This document shows, in pieces, positions 1 to 12,311 of a stretch of 64,000 nucleotides of DNA. This DNA is from Glandiceps talaboti. Lineage: Eukaryota; Hemichordata; Enteropneusta; Spengelidae. Each line of letters opens with the position of its first letter. The first letter of the stretch is position 1. The translations under genes were made by a program, and so were the position numbers. The DNA is taken from the NCBI RefSeq assembly GCF_964340395.1, contig NC_135557.1, positions 5,795,216 through 5,859,215 of the forward strand, in the 5' to 3' direction. Below the pieces are notes generated by a model. The model saw only the letters and a list, made by a program, of their open reading frames with translations, made no database searches and was not told the DNA's origin.

Positions 1-300
1 TACTGTGGTAAGTTTTGCGCCAACCCCAACCCCCCCCCCCCTTCCCCAAACACACACACAATATTTGTATATTATGCGTTCGATCAGCTACTCCCTTTCT
101 TTGTGGATTTGTTCTCTGGTGAAATTAACATTTGGATTTAGTAATAATGCCAACTTTTGACGTCATCATGTTGCTCAATGTGGGCCTTGTTTACAGACTT
201 GGAATTGAGATAGTTTGGTTTGACTGATAAAATGGATCACAAAAACCACGGTCATTGGCACAGGGATACACGCATGCACCGCACACATACAAAAATATTT

Positions 301-346
301 TCACATACATACATACATACATACATACATACATACATACATACAC
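301..346. repeat. (CATA)n microsatellite
   Basis: About ten tandem CATA tetranucleotides. A poly-C run lies at 29-41 and a short CA run just after it. Bases 1-360 otherwise show no coding or regulatory feature that I can support. Confidence 0.9.
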
Positions 347-369
347 ACACACAACAAAGAATTATTTTT

Positions 370-1534
370 TTTTATCATAAAATATTTTATTGTGATAATT
401 ATATTTCCATATAAAAATAAAGATATTAATTACATATTTCTTTTTATTTGCTGACAATAGTTATAAATCAGAAGATGTTGCTTTAAATTCACATTTTACA
501 TAAAACATAACCAAAATAAATCAATTCCTGTTGTACGTAAAAATTAAAAGGGATGAAAATATTGACAGTTTAAATACAGTTTGTAATAAAAGATAACATG
601 TAAATCACACACTAAAATAGGTCTCAATATATACCTAGTTTTTGACTTGAATAAATATGAAACTGTTTTTACATTCTCTTCTTTTTATCATAAAAGTCTT
701 AAAAACTTTACAAAAGATTCTACGTAAATCACATTTCAAGTAATTATAATCAATTTTGTTACTTGTCTGTGTAGATTGTTCCCTGCCCTTTTGAAACCTT
801 GATCAAGGACGCTTTAACTCTATTTACAGCAAAATCGTTATAGCGCCACCAATAGTTCAAAATAGAAACAATTATTCCGTACATCGCAGACGTGAACGTC
901 CTTACAAAACTCCAAGTTTACAAAGCAGTACATCTATAAAAAATAAATAATCCCTCTCTCCATAAATTAAATGCAGTAATATTAAATGACACATCACAAT
1001 CAGATGGTATTAGTTTGCACTACTTTCTTCAAAGCGGATTCTTTCAACCGCATCACATATTAGCTCAAACTCAAACAGCGCCCTCTAAGTCAAGTGTGGC
1101 GTAGAGTTGTCATTTGATAACATGGCGGCATTGTGTTGACATTGTAATTTGGATATGAATTTTGATTTTAAATTGTTAAAAATATTTAATCACTAAATTT
1201 ACATCAAATTTTTACATGGGATAATTCTACATAAATTACAGAATGTACAGGTAAGATTTTATAATTATTTTACACACACAAATGTCATTTTCTAATGACT
1301 AAATTGTCATCACAGAGTTGTAATTGTACAAAGCAATCAGTTACAAGGGACAATTTCACAAATATTGTCAAAATTTTGACAATAAATTTCTGAATTTTAT
1401 CTCAATTTTGGTTTAATGTTGTCTAAAATACATAGCGACTGCCATGTAGGTGCATGGTTATGGAAAATAAATTGTCAAAATGTGAAAAAAATGTGAAATT
1501 GTGTCAAGATGTGTTGGGTTGATGTTTGTGATGT
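370..1534 (-). other. probable 3' untranslated region of the NHL exon
   Basis: This AT-rich, stop-dense stretch follows the stop codon of the minus-strand NHL exon. On the minus strand AATAAA poly(A) signals occur at 448-443 and 391-386, which would give a 3'UTR of roughly 1.1 kb. I see no coding exon in it. The exact end needs transcript data. Confidence 0.4.
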
Positions 1535-2328
1535 TTACAAGGTTAACACTGTGATGTCGTCATAGTTATAGCCATGGTCACTCTGTGTAATAAAAATCTT
1601 GGTTGTCTTTTCGTCACTGATTTCTATGAACCTAGGATTCTCTATGTCAGAGTGTACAACTACAAACTCTCTCTTCTCTGTTACCATAACAACTCTATTA
1701 TTGCCATAATCACAAATATAAATATTATTTCTTTTATCAACACACAGTCCACCTGCATCAAAGCTGTGATCATATGAAGATATAAACTTTAGATTTGAAT
1801 CATAAAAATTTATCCCTTTGTCATGTGACATAACAACCTTCTGGTCACTTGTTACAGCCACTGACCGAGGGTAACTAAACTGACCTTTACTCTGAACTTG
1901 ACCTTTAACCTCTGTAACCTTGTCTCCCATTGTTGTGAACTTAATCAGTCTATCTCCATTGAAGTCAGTAGCTAATACAAAGTTACCCATGACAGTTATA
2001 CCCGATAGATTTTCATTTTGACAAATAATTCTGATTATTTTCTTATTTTGATTTGTCACAATAATTTGTTTATTACTGACATCATATATGAAATATTGGT
2101 TGTCATGGGATACTGCTATGTCCCATGGTTTGAATGGTTGTGGAAATTCATATTTAAATGTAATACAATCAAGACATTGAAATTCTTTGTTTAAAATCTG
2201 AATTCGTTGATTCCTATAGTCACAGACCAGTAGTAAATCAGTTGGAGTCATGGCCATACCACAGGGCCAGTTGAACTCTGCAGGACCTTTACCACTCCGG
2301 CCAATTCTTTTCACTGACCAGTCAGTAC
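1535..2328 (-). CDS. terminal exon encoding an NHL-repeat beta-propeller
   Basis: The exon encodes 263 residues plus a stop. It begins after a clear acceptor on the minus strand (AG at 2330-2329, preceded by a T/C-rich stretch), and the first codon is split, so the acceptor is phase 1. I count six NHL-type repeats. Each has a hydrophobic strand, an Asp-Tyr or Asp-Phe turn and an N-R-I/V motif, for example LLVCDYRNQRIQIL near the start and IYICDYGNNRVVMV near the end. Six blades match the usual NHL propeller of TRIM2/TRIM3/TRIM71-like proteins, which bind protein or RNA. No RING, B-box or TRIM-type exon is visible upstream on this strand. It is therefore either the 3' exon of the glycosyltransferase/TRADD-N-like gene at 24-33 kb, whose last visible exon also ends in phase 1, or a remnant of a TRIM-NHL gene. 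The methionine at 2365 lies in the intron and is not the start. Confidence 0.85.
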
Positions 2329-2449
2329 CTATGAAGAGGTCAAAGGTTAAATCAAGGTAAGACAAAAATACAACTTTCTGAAATTATTCACTTTTTTAGA
2401 TTAGAAAAATAATTTCAAATATAAAATTGTATCACCATGGTTACTTGAA

Positions 2450-3840
2450 TGTATGTTGTTAATTGCATATTTACATTATTTGTATTCAAAATTATTTGTT
2501 GCTATGGCAACCATTTAAAGTAAAAATATAGATACTTCCATAATGGCCTGTATGTCTACTAAAGAGTTGTACCCTACCCTCTATTATTAATAAATTTCAG
2601 TATTTCAGTAATTTTATTACATAGAGGTTATAAAATGGGTGCTTCTTGTTGCCATGGAAACGTATTCCCAAGAAATGGTACAAAATTATTTTTTCCCCGT
2701 ATTTTTTGATGGGTTTATGTTAGATTAATTCTTTTTTCAAAAATGAATTATAGAAATGAATTATTTTTTTGTTTTATGAAAATCTATAGAACAAATTGTT
2801 TCCAAAGACCTATATTTCCATGGTAACATCAAAATCATTTTGTATTGTTGAGTAATTTAAATAATTGTATTGATTTTTTTACTAAGCATATACTGTATGG
2901 TTATAATTATTATTTACATTTTAATAGATTTACCATTGTATGATTTTTCATTGTCAGATTACTATCAAGTTATTGAAAAATGTGTTGCCATAGCAACCAT
3001 AAAATTGCCATATTACATATAATTACAAATATCATTCCTGTCATATATGGATTTTGTGGAAACAAAAAAAATAAAAATTCAATCATGAACTTTTGTTACG
3101 TTGAAAATTGGAAGTCTGTATCCACTTTTAATATGTATTATTTATAATAAAAATTACTTGTTACTATGGCAACAACTGCACATCAAATTTATAAATTATT
3201 TCAACCTGTGTTTACCCTTTATTTCCTTTCTCTGCAATTAATGAGTATCTTTATCTCAATATTTCATGACCTGACTTTAAATGACTACTGAAAAATGGGA
3301 GCATTTGTTGCCATGGAAACACTTTCTATAGGAATGGTATAAACTTGTTTTTCTTCTCCCTTTTAGATACACTTTAGGTAAATGGATGTTTTTTCTTTAT
3401 TGTGTCAATTTGTTATGTCTTTTCAGTTACCATGGAAACAGTTAAAAGCTTGTTATTCAAATTCCTATTTCCATGGTAACAGGAAAAATTCATTTTGTGT
3501 TAATTATTACACTAAATCTTGTTTTTATTGCAAGTTGTGTACATTTACACTTTGTAATCAAAATTACACAATTAATATTTCAAAATAGTTTTAGTTTTTA
3601 CAATGTACTTCCATATTATTTTGAGTTTTAATTTTAGGCATTTATTTTGAAATTATTTGTTACCATAGCAACCATATGCTAAATCATCATCATGATCACT
3701 GTTGGTGTTATACATGTTAATTATTTTTTTATACAAATTAGAAAGTTTACATTTTGTTTTTATAGAGGATGACATTTATAAATATTATCACTTTATCTGT
3801 GCTGGAAATACAACTTATTTGTAACCATGGTAACACATTT
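2450..3840. repeat. ancient ~165-bp satellite carrying RFX X-box-like palindromes
   Basis: A palindromic core close to GTTGCCATGGCAAC recurs at 2498, 2648, 2815, 2984, 3160, 3307, 3426, 3468, 3659 and 3821. Most spacings are near 150-175 bp. Corresponding copies recur about 660 bp apart (2498/3160, 2648/3307, 2815/3468, 2984/3659, 3160/3821), and the flanking sequence is also alike. That indicates a higher-order unit of four diverged monomers. Two further cores lie at about 4490 and 4660. The core fits the RFX-family X-box, GTNRCC-N0-3-RGYAAC. The region holds no ORF of note. Confidence 0.7.
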
Positions 3841-3944
3841 CTATAAATTATCAATATTTCAGGATGTAATTAAATGTTGCATGAAAATATAACTTTGTAA
3901 ATTGTATTGCAAAAATACATCTGTAGAATATGTACATTTATCTT

Positions 3945-3966
3945 TTACCAACCAACCAACCAACCG

Positions 3967-4034
<68 letters not shown>
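3945..4034. repeat. (CAAC)n/(CAAT)n microsatellite, probable LINE 3' tail
   Basis: CAAC repeats give way to about 17 CAAT-type repeats. On the minus strand the array lies directly downstream of the end of a reverse-transcriptase fragment. This is the usual position of the short tandem tail of CR1/L2-like LINEs. Confidence 0.8.
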
Positions 4035-4270
4035 GTGATTTATAAAGTACTCGTTTCCCCTACAATGTAGAATTCAGAGGAACTGTACAGTTCAAATGCT
4101 CTTGAGAATAAATATGTGTGTAACTTCTGTTTGAAGGTGTTAGCTGGTTGCTGTTGTATTTCTAATGACAGCATGATATTCATACACATGGGGTGCAGTA
4201 TATGAGAATTAATGCCCACCCACCATATGACACTAGCTAGTACTTGGGTGAATGTAGTAATCATTTGATA
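4035..4270 (-). pseudogene. LINE reverse transcriptase, extreme C-terminal fragment
   Basis: The minus-strand reading ends with NTFKQKLHTYLF followed by about 30 residues and a stop. This is the typical ending of CR1/L2/Rex-type non-LTR retrotransposon ORF2 proteins. The reverse-transcriptase core is absent, so the copy is heavily 5' truncated. The (CAAT)n array at its 3' side supports the assignment. Family-level naming is uncertain. Confidence 0.55.
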
Positions 4271-5104
4271 GATGATTTAAGTGTCCTTGGAGTTGGTTTC
4301 ATGTGAATTAGGTCAGATATATAGGTTGGCAATATTACAGTCCATTTCAGAGATTTGTATATGTGATTAGTAAGAGTTTAAATTTATTTTGTTGTATTTT
4401 CACTCCCATTTGATCAACTAGTTAGAAGTAGTCACTTTATTTTGGCAAATTGAAGGACTGATGGGAAATATATAAGACTTTCTTTGTTGGTTGCTGTTTC
4501 CATAGCAATATTACAATATGAAATTCTGATTCAGAAGTAAAGATTTCATGTCTTCTTCTTTCAAAGAATTATTGTTGTCATCACATCACTACCATGAAAT
4601 TAATATTTACATAATATTTACTATTACTACTTCAGATTTAAATACAGAATATATTAAATGTTGCCATGGTAAACATAGAAGGGGGGGTATTATGGTTGTA
4701 TTATTCAAGCTGGTTTATTGCATCATGAACTACATATGTATATTAGGGGGGAGGGGGGAGGGGGTGTTTAGGATTCTGTAAGTACCATTAATCACTGTTA
4801 TTGTGGACATCAAACTTTCTATTGTTCCATTTCCAGACCTTTGAAGTGTTGCAATCATTCTGATTTTTATTTACCAGATGTAAGTGGAAACATCAAGGTG
4901 GAACTTAATTGGGAGATGAAACGTAACTGTCAACAAGTTTGAAAAAGAAACAAATGACGGAAAAGTAAAAACAGAAGATGTGTCCTATGGTTAAAAAAAC
5001 AACTAAACCAAAACCTCTATGTCAAAGTAGTTAAAACTCAAGGCTACAAGTTGAGAAGTCATGGGTTCAAATCCAGATTAGACAGGACCTACACAATCCC
5101 AAGG

Positions 5105-6210
5105 TGAGTATTCTACATACTTGATGGATATAGGGTGTATAACTCAGCCATGGTCCACTCACAAAGCCAAGGTGAGTGTTCTACATACTTGATAGTCTGA
5201 TATAGGGTGTATAACTCAGCCATGGTCCACTCACAAATCCAAGGTGAGTATTCTACATACTTGATGGATATACCTGGTGTATAACTCAGCCATATTCTAC
5301 TCACAAAGCCAAGGTGAGTGTTAGAATCTACATACTTGATGGATATAGGGTGTATAACTCAGCCAATATATTCTACTCACAAAGCCAATGTGAGTATTCT
5401 ACATACTTGATGGATATAGGGTGTATAACTCAGCCATATTCTACTCACAAAGCCAATTAGGTGAGTGTTCTACATACTTGATGGATATAGGGTGTATAAC
5501 TCAGCCATATTCTACTCACAAAGCCAAGGTAAGTATTCTATATACTTGATGGATATAGGGTGTATAACTCAGCCATATTCTACTCACAATCCCAAGGTGA
5601 GTGTTCTACATACTTGATAGATATAGGGTGTATAACTCAGCCATATTCCACTCACAATCCCAAGGTGAGTGGTTCTACATACTTGATGGATATATCTGGT
5701 GTATTACTCAACCATATTCTACTCACAATCCCAAGGTGAGTATTCTACATACTTGATGGATATAGGATGTATAACTCAGCCATCTTCTACTCACAAAGCC
5801 AAGGTGAGTGGTTCTACATACTTGATGGATATAGGATGTATAACTCAGCCATATTCTACTCACAAAGCCAAGGTAAGTATTCTACATACTTGATGGATAT
5901 AGGGTGTATAACTCAGCCATATTCTACTCACAAAGCCAAGGTGAGTGTTCTACATACTTGATAGATATAGGGTGTATAACTCAGCCATATTCTACTCACA
6001 ATCCCAAGGTGAGTATTCTACATATTTGATGGATATAGGATGTATAACTCAGCCATATTCTACTCACACAAGCCAAGGTGATCGAGTATTCTACATACTT
6101 GATGGATATAGGGTGTATAACTCAGCCAATTATTCTACTCACAAAGCCAAGGTGAGTGGTTCTACATACTTGATGGATATAGGGTGTATAACTCAGCCAT
6201 GGTCAACTGA
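5105..6210. repeat. 68-bp minisatellite, ~16 copies, each with a splice-donor-like motif
   Basis: Each unit contains a CTACATACTTGATGGATAT block, a GTATAACTCAGCCAT block and an AAGCCAAGGTGAGT block. Small indels (ATT, TCG, TCTG) shift the frame between units. The 64-99 residue open frames across it are repeat artefacts. Almost every unit carries AAGGTGAGT or AAGGTAAGT, which matches a consensus 5' splice site on the plus strand. Confidence 0.95.
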
Positions 6211-6584
6211 CAAGATGAGTGTGTTTTGGAAACTTCTTGGGTGATTATTCACTTGGTACATGTATAAAAATGCTATGCACTGTCAGGCCTTTATTACACA
6301 CAAGGATATTGACTATGAACTGACTAGGAAAGTTTTGACAATTCTATCCACAGATCATTTAACTATTAAAAATATGTTATCACATGTCAACAATGACATT
6401 TTAGCTTCTTTTTCTTTTTTTATTCAAAGAGATCATTAATATGTAAGTTGACTTTCAATTTACAATATAATATTGAATGTGTTTTAAGTTATGGCTATAA
6501 GAAAGGAATACTTCAATAAATCCAACTACATGGGGATTTAAAAACTAAAATCTATCTTCACCTATTTCATAATTATTGAGAAAG

Positions 6585-8045
6585 ATTTTAACTGAGAAAC
6601 TACAGGGAGATTTGAAGAAATCAAAAGTATTACTTATTTCTATAGTGTTGAGATTTGAACTGAGAAACTACAGGGAGATTTGAAGAAATCAAAAGTATTA
6701 CTTATTTCTATAGTGTTGAGATTTTAACTGAGAAACTACAGGGAGATTTGAAGAAATCAAAAGTATTACTTATTTCTGTAGTGTTGAGATTTGAACTGAG
6801 AAACTACAGGGAGATTTGAAGAAATCAAAAGTATTACTTATTTCTATAGTGTTGAGATTTGAACTGAGAAACTACAGGGAGATTTGGAGACATCAAAAGT
6901 ATTACTTATTTCTATAGTGTTGAGATTTGAACTGAGAAACTACAGTGAGATTTGAAGACATCAAAAGTATTAGTTATTTCTATAGTGTTGAGATTTGAAC
7001 TGAGAAACTACAGGGAGATTTGAAGAAATCAAAAGTATTACTTATTTCTATAGTGTTGAGATTTGAACTGAGAAACTACAGGGAGATTTGAAGACATCAA
7101 AAGTATTACTTATTTCTATAGTGTTGAGATTTGAACTGAGAAACTACAGGGAGATTTGAAGACATCAAAAGTATTACTTATTTCTATAGTGTTGATATTT
7201 GAACTGAGAAACTACAGGGAGATTTGAAGAAATCAAAAGTATTACTTATTTCTAGAGTGTTGATATTTGAACTGAGAAACTACAGGGAGATTTGAAGACA
7301 TCAAAAGTATTACTTATTTCTATAGTGTTGAGATTTGAACTGAGAAACTACAGGGAGATTTGAAGAAATCAAAAGTATTACTTATTTCTAGAGTGTTGAT
7401 ATTTGAACTGAGAAACTACAGGGAGATTTGAAGACATCAAAAGTATTACTTATTTCTATAGTGTTGAGATTTGAACTGAGAAACTACAGGGAGATTTGAA
7501 GACATCAAAAGTATTACTTATTTCTATAGTGTTGAGATTTGAACTGAGAAACTACAGGGAGATTTGGAGACATCAAAAGTATTAGTTATTTCTAGAGTGT
7601 TGATATTTGAGCTGAGAAACTATAGGGAGATTTGAAGACATCAAAAGTATTAGTTATTTCTAGAGTGTTGAGATTTAAACTGAGAAACTACAGTGAGATT
7701 TGAAGATATCAAAAGTATTACTTATTTCTATAGTGTTGAGATTTGAACTGAGAAACTACAGGGAGATTTGAAGACATCAAAAGTATTACTTATTTCTATA
7801 GTGTTGAGATTTGAACTGAGAAACTACAGGGAGATTTGAAGACATCAAAAGTATTACTTATTTCTATAGTGTTGAGATTTGAACTGATAAACTACAGGGA
7901 GATTTGAAGAAATCAAAAGTATTACTTATTTCTAGAGTGTTGAGATTTGAACTGAGAAACTACAGGGAGATTTGAAGACATCAAAAGTATTACTTATTTC
8001 TATAGTGTTGAGATTTGAACTGAGAAACTACAGGGAGATTTGGAT
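6585..8045. repeat. second 68-bp minisatellite, ~21 copies
   Basis: Head-to-tail units contain AACTGAGAAACTACAGGGAG, a GATTTGAAGAAATCAAAAG segment and TATTTCTATAGTGTTGAGAT. They are unrelated in sequence to the preceding 68-bp array but have the same length. Alternating variants (GAAATC/GACATC, ATAGTG/AGAGTG, GAGATT/GATATT) are shared by spaced copies, so blocks of units have been copied together. Confidence 0.95.
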
Positions 8046-8317
8046 AACTACAAATTATTATCATTTGTTATTATTAATATTATTATTTAAACTTTATTAC
8101 GGATGCATGGTCTAGAGAAGAACAAAAACATACAAGACAGCTTAATTTTTACATAACAGACAAATACAAACAGAAAAAATATTACAAAATTATTACTTAA
8201 TATATTCAATGATTTTAAGGAAGGTGTGTTCATTTCACTATATCATTTCACCCTTCAATTATTTGATGATCATTTTATTATTACTTTCCATTGACTATGT
8301 TACAACATCATGTCTGC

Positions 8318-8455
8318 CTACTTCATAACTTACTTTTCAAACTTTTGATACCTACTTCATAACTTATTTTTCAAACTTTTGATGCCTTCTTCATAACTTA
8401 TTTTTCAAACTTTTGATGCCTACTTCATAACTTATTTTTCAAACTTTCATTTCTC
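8318..8455. repeat. 34-bp tandem repeat, ~4 copies
   Basis: The unit is built from TACTTCATAACTTATTTTTC and AAACTTTTGATGCC. The last copy is degenerate and runs into a pyrimidine stretch. Confidence 0.85.
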
Positions 8456-8584
8456 TTCTGTTTCAGATAGAGTGGACAAGTACAATAAGATTTTGACATC
8501 AACATTTATTGCATATCAATATTGCTCTATACATTGACTGAATGGACATTACTATCCTCCACTGGATATAATAAGTTGTGACTT

Positions 8585-8900
8585 TTACAAGTTAGAAGTG
8601 AGACTTAGAAGTTAGAGTGATTGTACTTTAAATTTAAGAGAATTACATCAAACTTTATAGAAACAATTTATTAAGTAGATATTCTTAACCACCATTGATA
8701 ATAATAATAATCTGAATTTTACAAGTCAGAAGTGAGACTTAGAATGAATGAACTTTAAATTTAAGAGATACATCAAACTTTATACAAATAATTTATTAAG
8801 TAACATAGATATTGATAACGACCACTATTAAAAATAATAATCTAAATTTTACAAGGTAGAAGTGAGATTTAAGAGTGACTGTACTTAAAATACAAAATAT
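8585..8900. repeat. ~140-bp tandem duplication, ~2.3 copies
   Basis: The block contains TTACAAGTTAGAAGTGAGAC, a TTTAAATTTAAGAG segment, an ATCAAACTTTATA segment and ATAATAATAATCT. It recurs at about 8580, 8715 and 8850 with substitutions and small deletions. I see no coding potential. Confidence 0.7.
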
Positions 8901-9027
8901 ATATTTTAATTCAAATTCAAATCCTATTTGTCAGGTCTCTTATATCTCAATATTTGACTGAATGTTTTGTTGAAGGGGTAACATTGAGGTGAAATCAGTC
9001 AGAGTTTCCCCATATTTGCACTGTATG

Positions 9028-9385
9028 GGTTCCAACCATAACAATGAGAGCTACTAGAGTTTCACCATACATTCATTGTGTTCCAACCATAACAATGAAA
9101 GTTACTAGAGTTTCACCATACATTCATTGTGTTCCAACCATAACAATGAAAGCTACTAGAGTTTCACTATACATTCATTGTGTTCCAACCATAACAATGA
9201 AAGCTACTGGAGTTTCACCATACATTCATTGGGTTCCAACCATAACAATGAAAGCTACTAGAGTTTCACCATACATTCATTGGGTTCCAACCATAACAAT
9301 GAAAGCTACTAGAGTTTCACTATACATTCATTGTGTTCCAACCATAACAATGAAAGCTACTAGAGTTTCACTATACATTCAAGCT
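9028..9385. repeat. 51-bp minisatellite, ~7 copies
   Basis: Units contain AACAATGAAAGCTACTAGAG, a TTTCACCATACATTC segment and a GTTCCAACCAT segment. Because 51 is divisible by three, a repetitive 128-residue open frame runs through it. That frame has no globular composition and is not annotated as a gene. Confidence 0.93.
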
Positions 9386-9838
9386 ACTAGAGTAACCATA
9401 GACACAGTAACAGACCAAGGGTACATATAGTATTCTATAGACAATACACCATAGGCACAGTAATAGACCAAGGGTAAAAATAGTATTCTACAGACAATAT
9501 ACCATAGACACAGTAATAGACCAAAGGTAGATATAGTATTCTATACACAATACGCCATAGACACAGTAATAGACCAAAGGTAAATATAGTATTGTATACA
9601 CAATACACCATAGACACAGTAACAGACCAAAGGTAAATACAGTATACTATAGACAATACACCATAGACACAGTAACAGACCAAAGGTAAATATAGTATTC
9701 TATAGACAATACACTATAGACACAGTAACAGACCAAAAGTAAATACAGTATACTATAGACAATAAACCATAGACACAGTAACAGACCAAGGGTAAATATA
9801 GTATTCTATAGACAATACACCATAGACACAGTAACATT
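9386..9838. repeat. 53-bp minisatellite, ~8 copies
   Basis: Units contain AGACACAGTAACAGACCAAA, a GGTAAATATAGTATTC segment and a TATAGACAATACACCAT segment. The array abuts the previous one with no unique sequence between them and ends immediately before a LINE fragment. Confidence 0.93.
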
Positions 9839-10150
9839 GTGACAGTCTTCATTGGTTACCTGTACACATTGTGTACAAAATCTTGCTCATCAACAAACTA
9901 CATGTATCACCATCCTACGTCACTGACCTGTTACCCGTACACAAGCCAATGCATGCTTTTCATTCCAGCACTCAGTTTACACTTACCATCCCGTGTGTTG
10001 CAACTACTATATACGGAGATAGCACTTTCTCCTTTGCCAGTCCTAAGTTAAGGAACTCTCTCCCAATTCACACTTATTAGGAGAGCTGTATCAATTGAAA
10101 CATTCAGGTCACAACTAAAGACATACTTGTTTACAAACATTTACGACATA
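9839..10150 (+). pseudogene. LINE reverse-transcriptase C-terminal fragment (CR1/L2-like)
   Basis: Read with small frameshifts, the plus strand encodes the familiar end of L2/CR1/Rex-type ORF2 proteins. It shows a SLHWLPV-like start, YKILL, a PSYVTDLLPVH segment, a TIYGDSTFSFASPKLRNSLP segment, and then a degenerate stretch ending in SQLKTYLF-like residues. The catalytic YADD region is missing. A stop follows PIHTY at about 10080 and the frame then shifts. The 60-bp satellite starts about where the 3'UTR of the element would begin, so it may have grown from LINE 3'UTR sequence. Confidence 0.75.
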
Positions 10151-12311
10151 TAGTAGTAATATGACTGGTAAATTAGTAACCCTACCCTTGTCATAAACAC
10201 AGGACTACTACAGTAGTGATATCACTGGTAAATTAGTAATCCTACCCTAGTCATTAACACAGGACTACTATAGTAGTGATATCACTGGTAAATTAGTAAC
10301 CCTACCCTAGTCATAAATACAGGACTACTACAGTAGTGATATCACTGGTAAATTAGTAACCCTACCCTAGTCATATACACAGGACTACAACAGTAGTGAT
10401 ATCACTGGTAAATTAGTAACCCTACCCTAGTCATAAATACAGGACTACTACAGTAGTAATATGACTGGTAAATTAGTAACCCTACCCTAGTCATAAATAC
10501 AGGACTACTACAGTAGTGATATCACTGGTAAATTAGTAACCCTACCCTAGTCATATACACAGGACTACTACAGTAGTAATATGACTGGTAAATTAGTAAC
10601 CCTACCCTTGTCATAAACACAGGACTACTACAGTAGTGATATCACTGGTAAATTAGTAATCCTACCCTAGTCATTAACACAGGACTACTATAGTAGTGAT
10701 ATCACTGGTAAATCAGTAACCCTACCCTAGTCATAAATACAGGACTACTACAGTAGTGATATCACTGGTAAATTAGTAACCCTACCCTAGTCATATACAC
10801 AGGACTACTACAGTAGTGATATCACTGGTAAATTAGTAACCCTACCCTAGTCATAAATACAGGACTACTACAGTAGTAATATGACTGGTAAATTAGTAAC
10901 CCTACCCTAGTCATAAATACAGGACTACTACAGTAGTGATATCACTGGTAAATTAGTAACCCTACCCTAGTCATATACACAGGACTACTACAGTAGTGAT
11001 ATCACTGGTAAATTAGTAACCCTACCCTAGTCATATATACAGGACTACTACAGTAGTAATATGACTGGTAAATTAGTAACCCTACCCTAGTCATAAATAC
11101 AGGACTACTACAGTAGTAATATCACTGGTAAATTAGTAACCCTACCCTAGTCATAAATACAGGACTACTATAGTAGTAATATGACTGGTAAATTAGTAAC
11201 CCTACCCTAGTCATAAATACAGGACTACTATAGTAGTAATATGACTGGTAAATTAGTAATCCTACCCTAGTCATAAATACAGGACTACTATAGCAGTGAC
11301 ATCACTGGTAAATTAGTAACCCTACCCTAGTCATAAACACAGGACTACTACAGTAGTAATATGACTGGTAAATTAGTAACCCTACCCTTGTCGTAAATAC
11401 AGGACTACTATAGTAGTAATATCACTGGTAAATTAGTAATCCTACCCTTGTCATAAACACAGGACTACTACAGTAGTGATATCACTGGTAAATTAGTAAT
11501 CCTACCCTAGTCATTAACACAGGACTACTACAGTAGTGATATCACTGGTAAATTAGTAATCCTACCCTAGTCATTAACACAGGACTACTATAGTAGTGAT
11601 ATCACTGGTAAATTAGTAACCCTACCCTAGTCATAAATACAGGACTACTACAGTAGTGATATCACTGGTAAATTAGTAACCCTACCCTAGTCATATACAC
11701 AGGACTACTACAGTAGTGATATCACTGGTAAATTAGTAACCCTACCCTAGTCATAAATACAGGACTACTACAGTAGTAATATGACTGGTAAATTAGTAAC
11801 CCTACCCTAGTCATAAATACAGGACTACTACAGTAGTGATATCACTGGTAAATTAGTAACCCTACCCTAGTCATATACACAGGACTACTACAGTAGTAAT
11901 ATGACTGGTAAATTAGTAACCCTACCCTTGTCATAAACACAGGACTACTACAGTAGTGATATCACTGGTAAATTAGTAACCCTACCCTAGTCATAAATAC
12001 AGGACTACTATAGTAGTGATATCACTGGTAAATTAGTAACCCTACCCTAGTCATATACACAGGACTACTACAGTAGTAATATGACTGGTAAATTAGTAAC
12101 CCTACCCTTGTCATAAACACAGGACTACTACAGTAGTGATATCACTGGTAAATTAGTAACCCTACCCTAGTCATAAATACAGGACTACTATAGTAGTGAT
12201 ATCACTGGTAAATTAGTAACCCTACCCTAGTTATAAATACAGGACTACTATAGTAGTGATATCACTGGTAAATTAGTAACCCTACCCTAGTCATAAATAC
12301 AGGACTACTAA
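10141..12311. repeat. 60-bp satellite, ~36 copies with 7-unit higher-order repeat
   Basis: The unit contains AGGACTACTACAGTAGTGAT, an ATCACTGGTAAATTAGTAAC segment and a CCTACCCTAGTCATAAATAC segment. The period is exactly 60 bp with no visible indel from 10201 to 12300. Most units carry the palindrome AGTGATATCACT. Others carry the variant AGTAATATGACT. Variant order repeats: the seven units at 10141-10560 recur in the same order at 10561-10980 and, with one inserted unit, at about 11401-11880. This gives a 420-bp higher-order repeat. Confidence 0.95.

Noticed and set aside
8440-8520. Plus-strand acceptor-like TCTCTTCTGTTTCAG as the start of a 3' exon
   Set aside because: No open frame or upstream donor exon outside the minisatellite could be linked to it.
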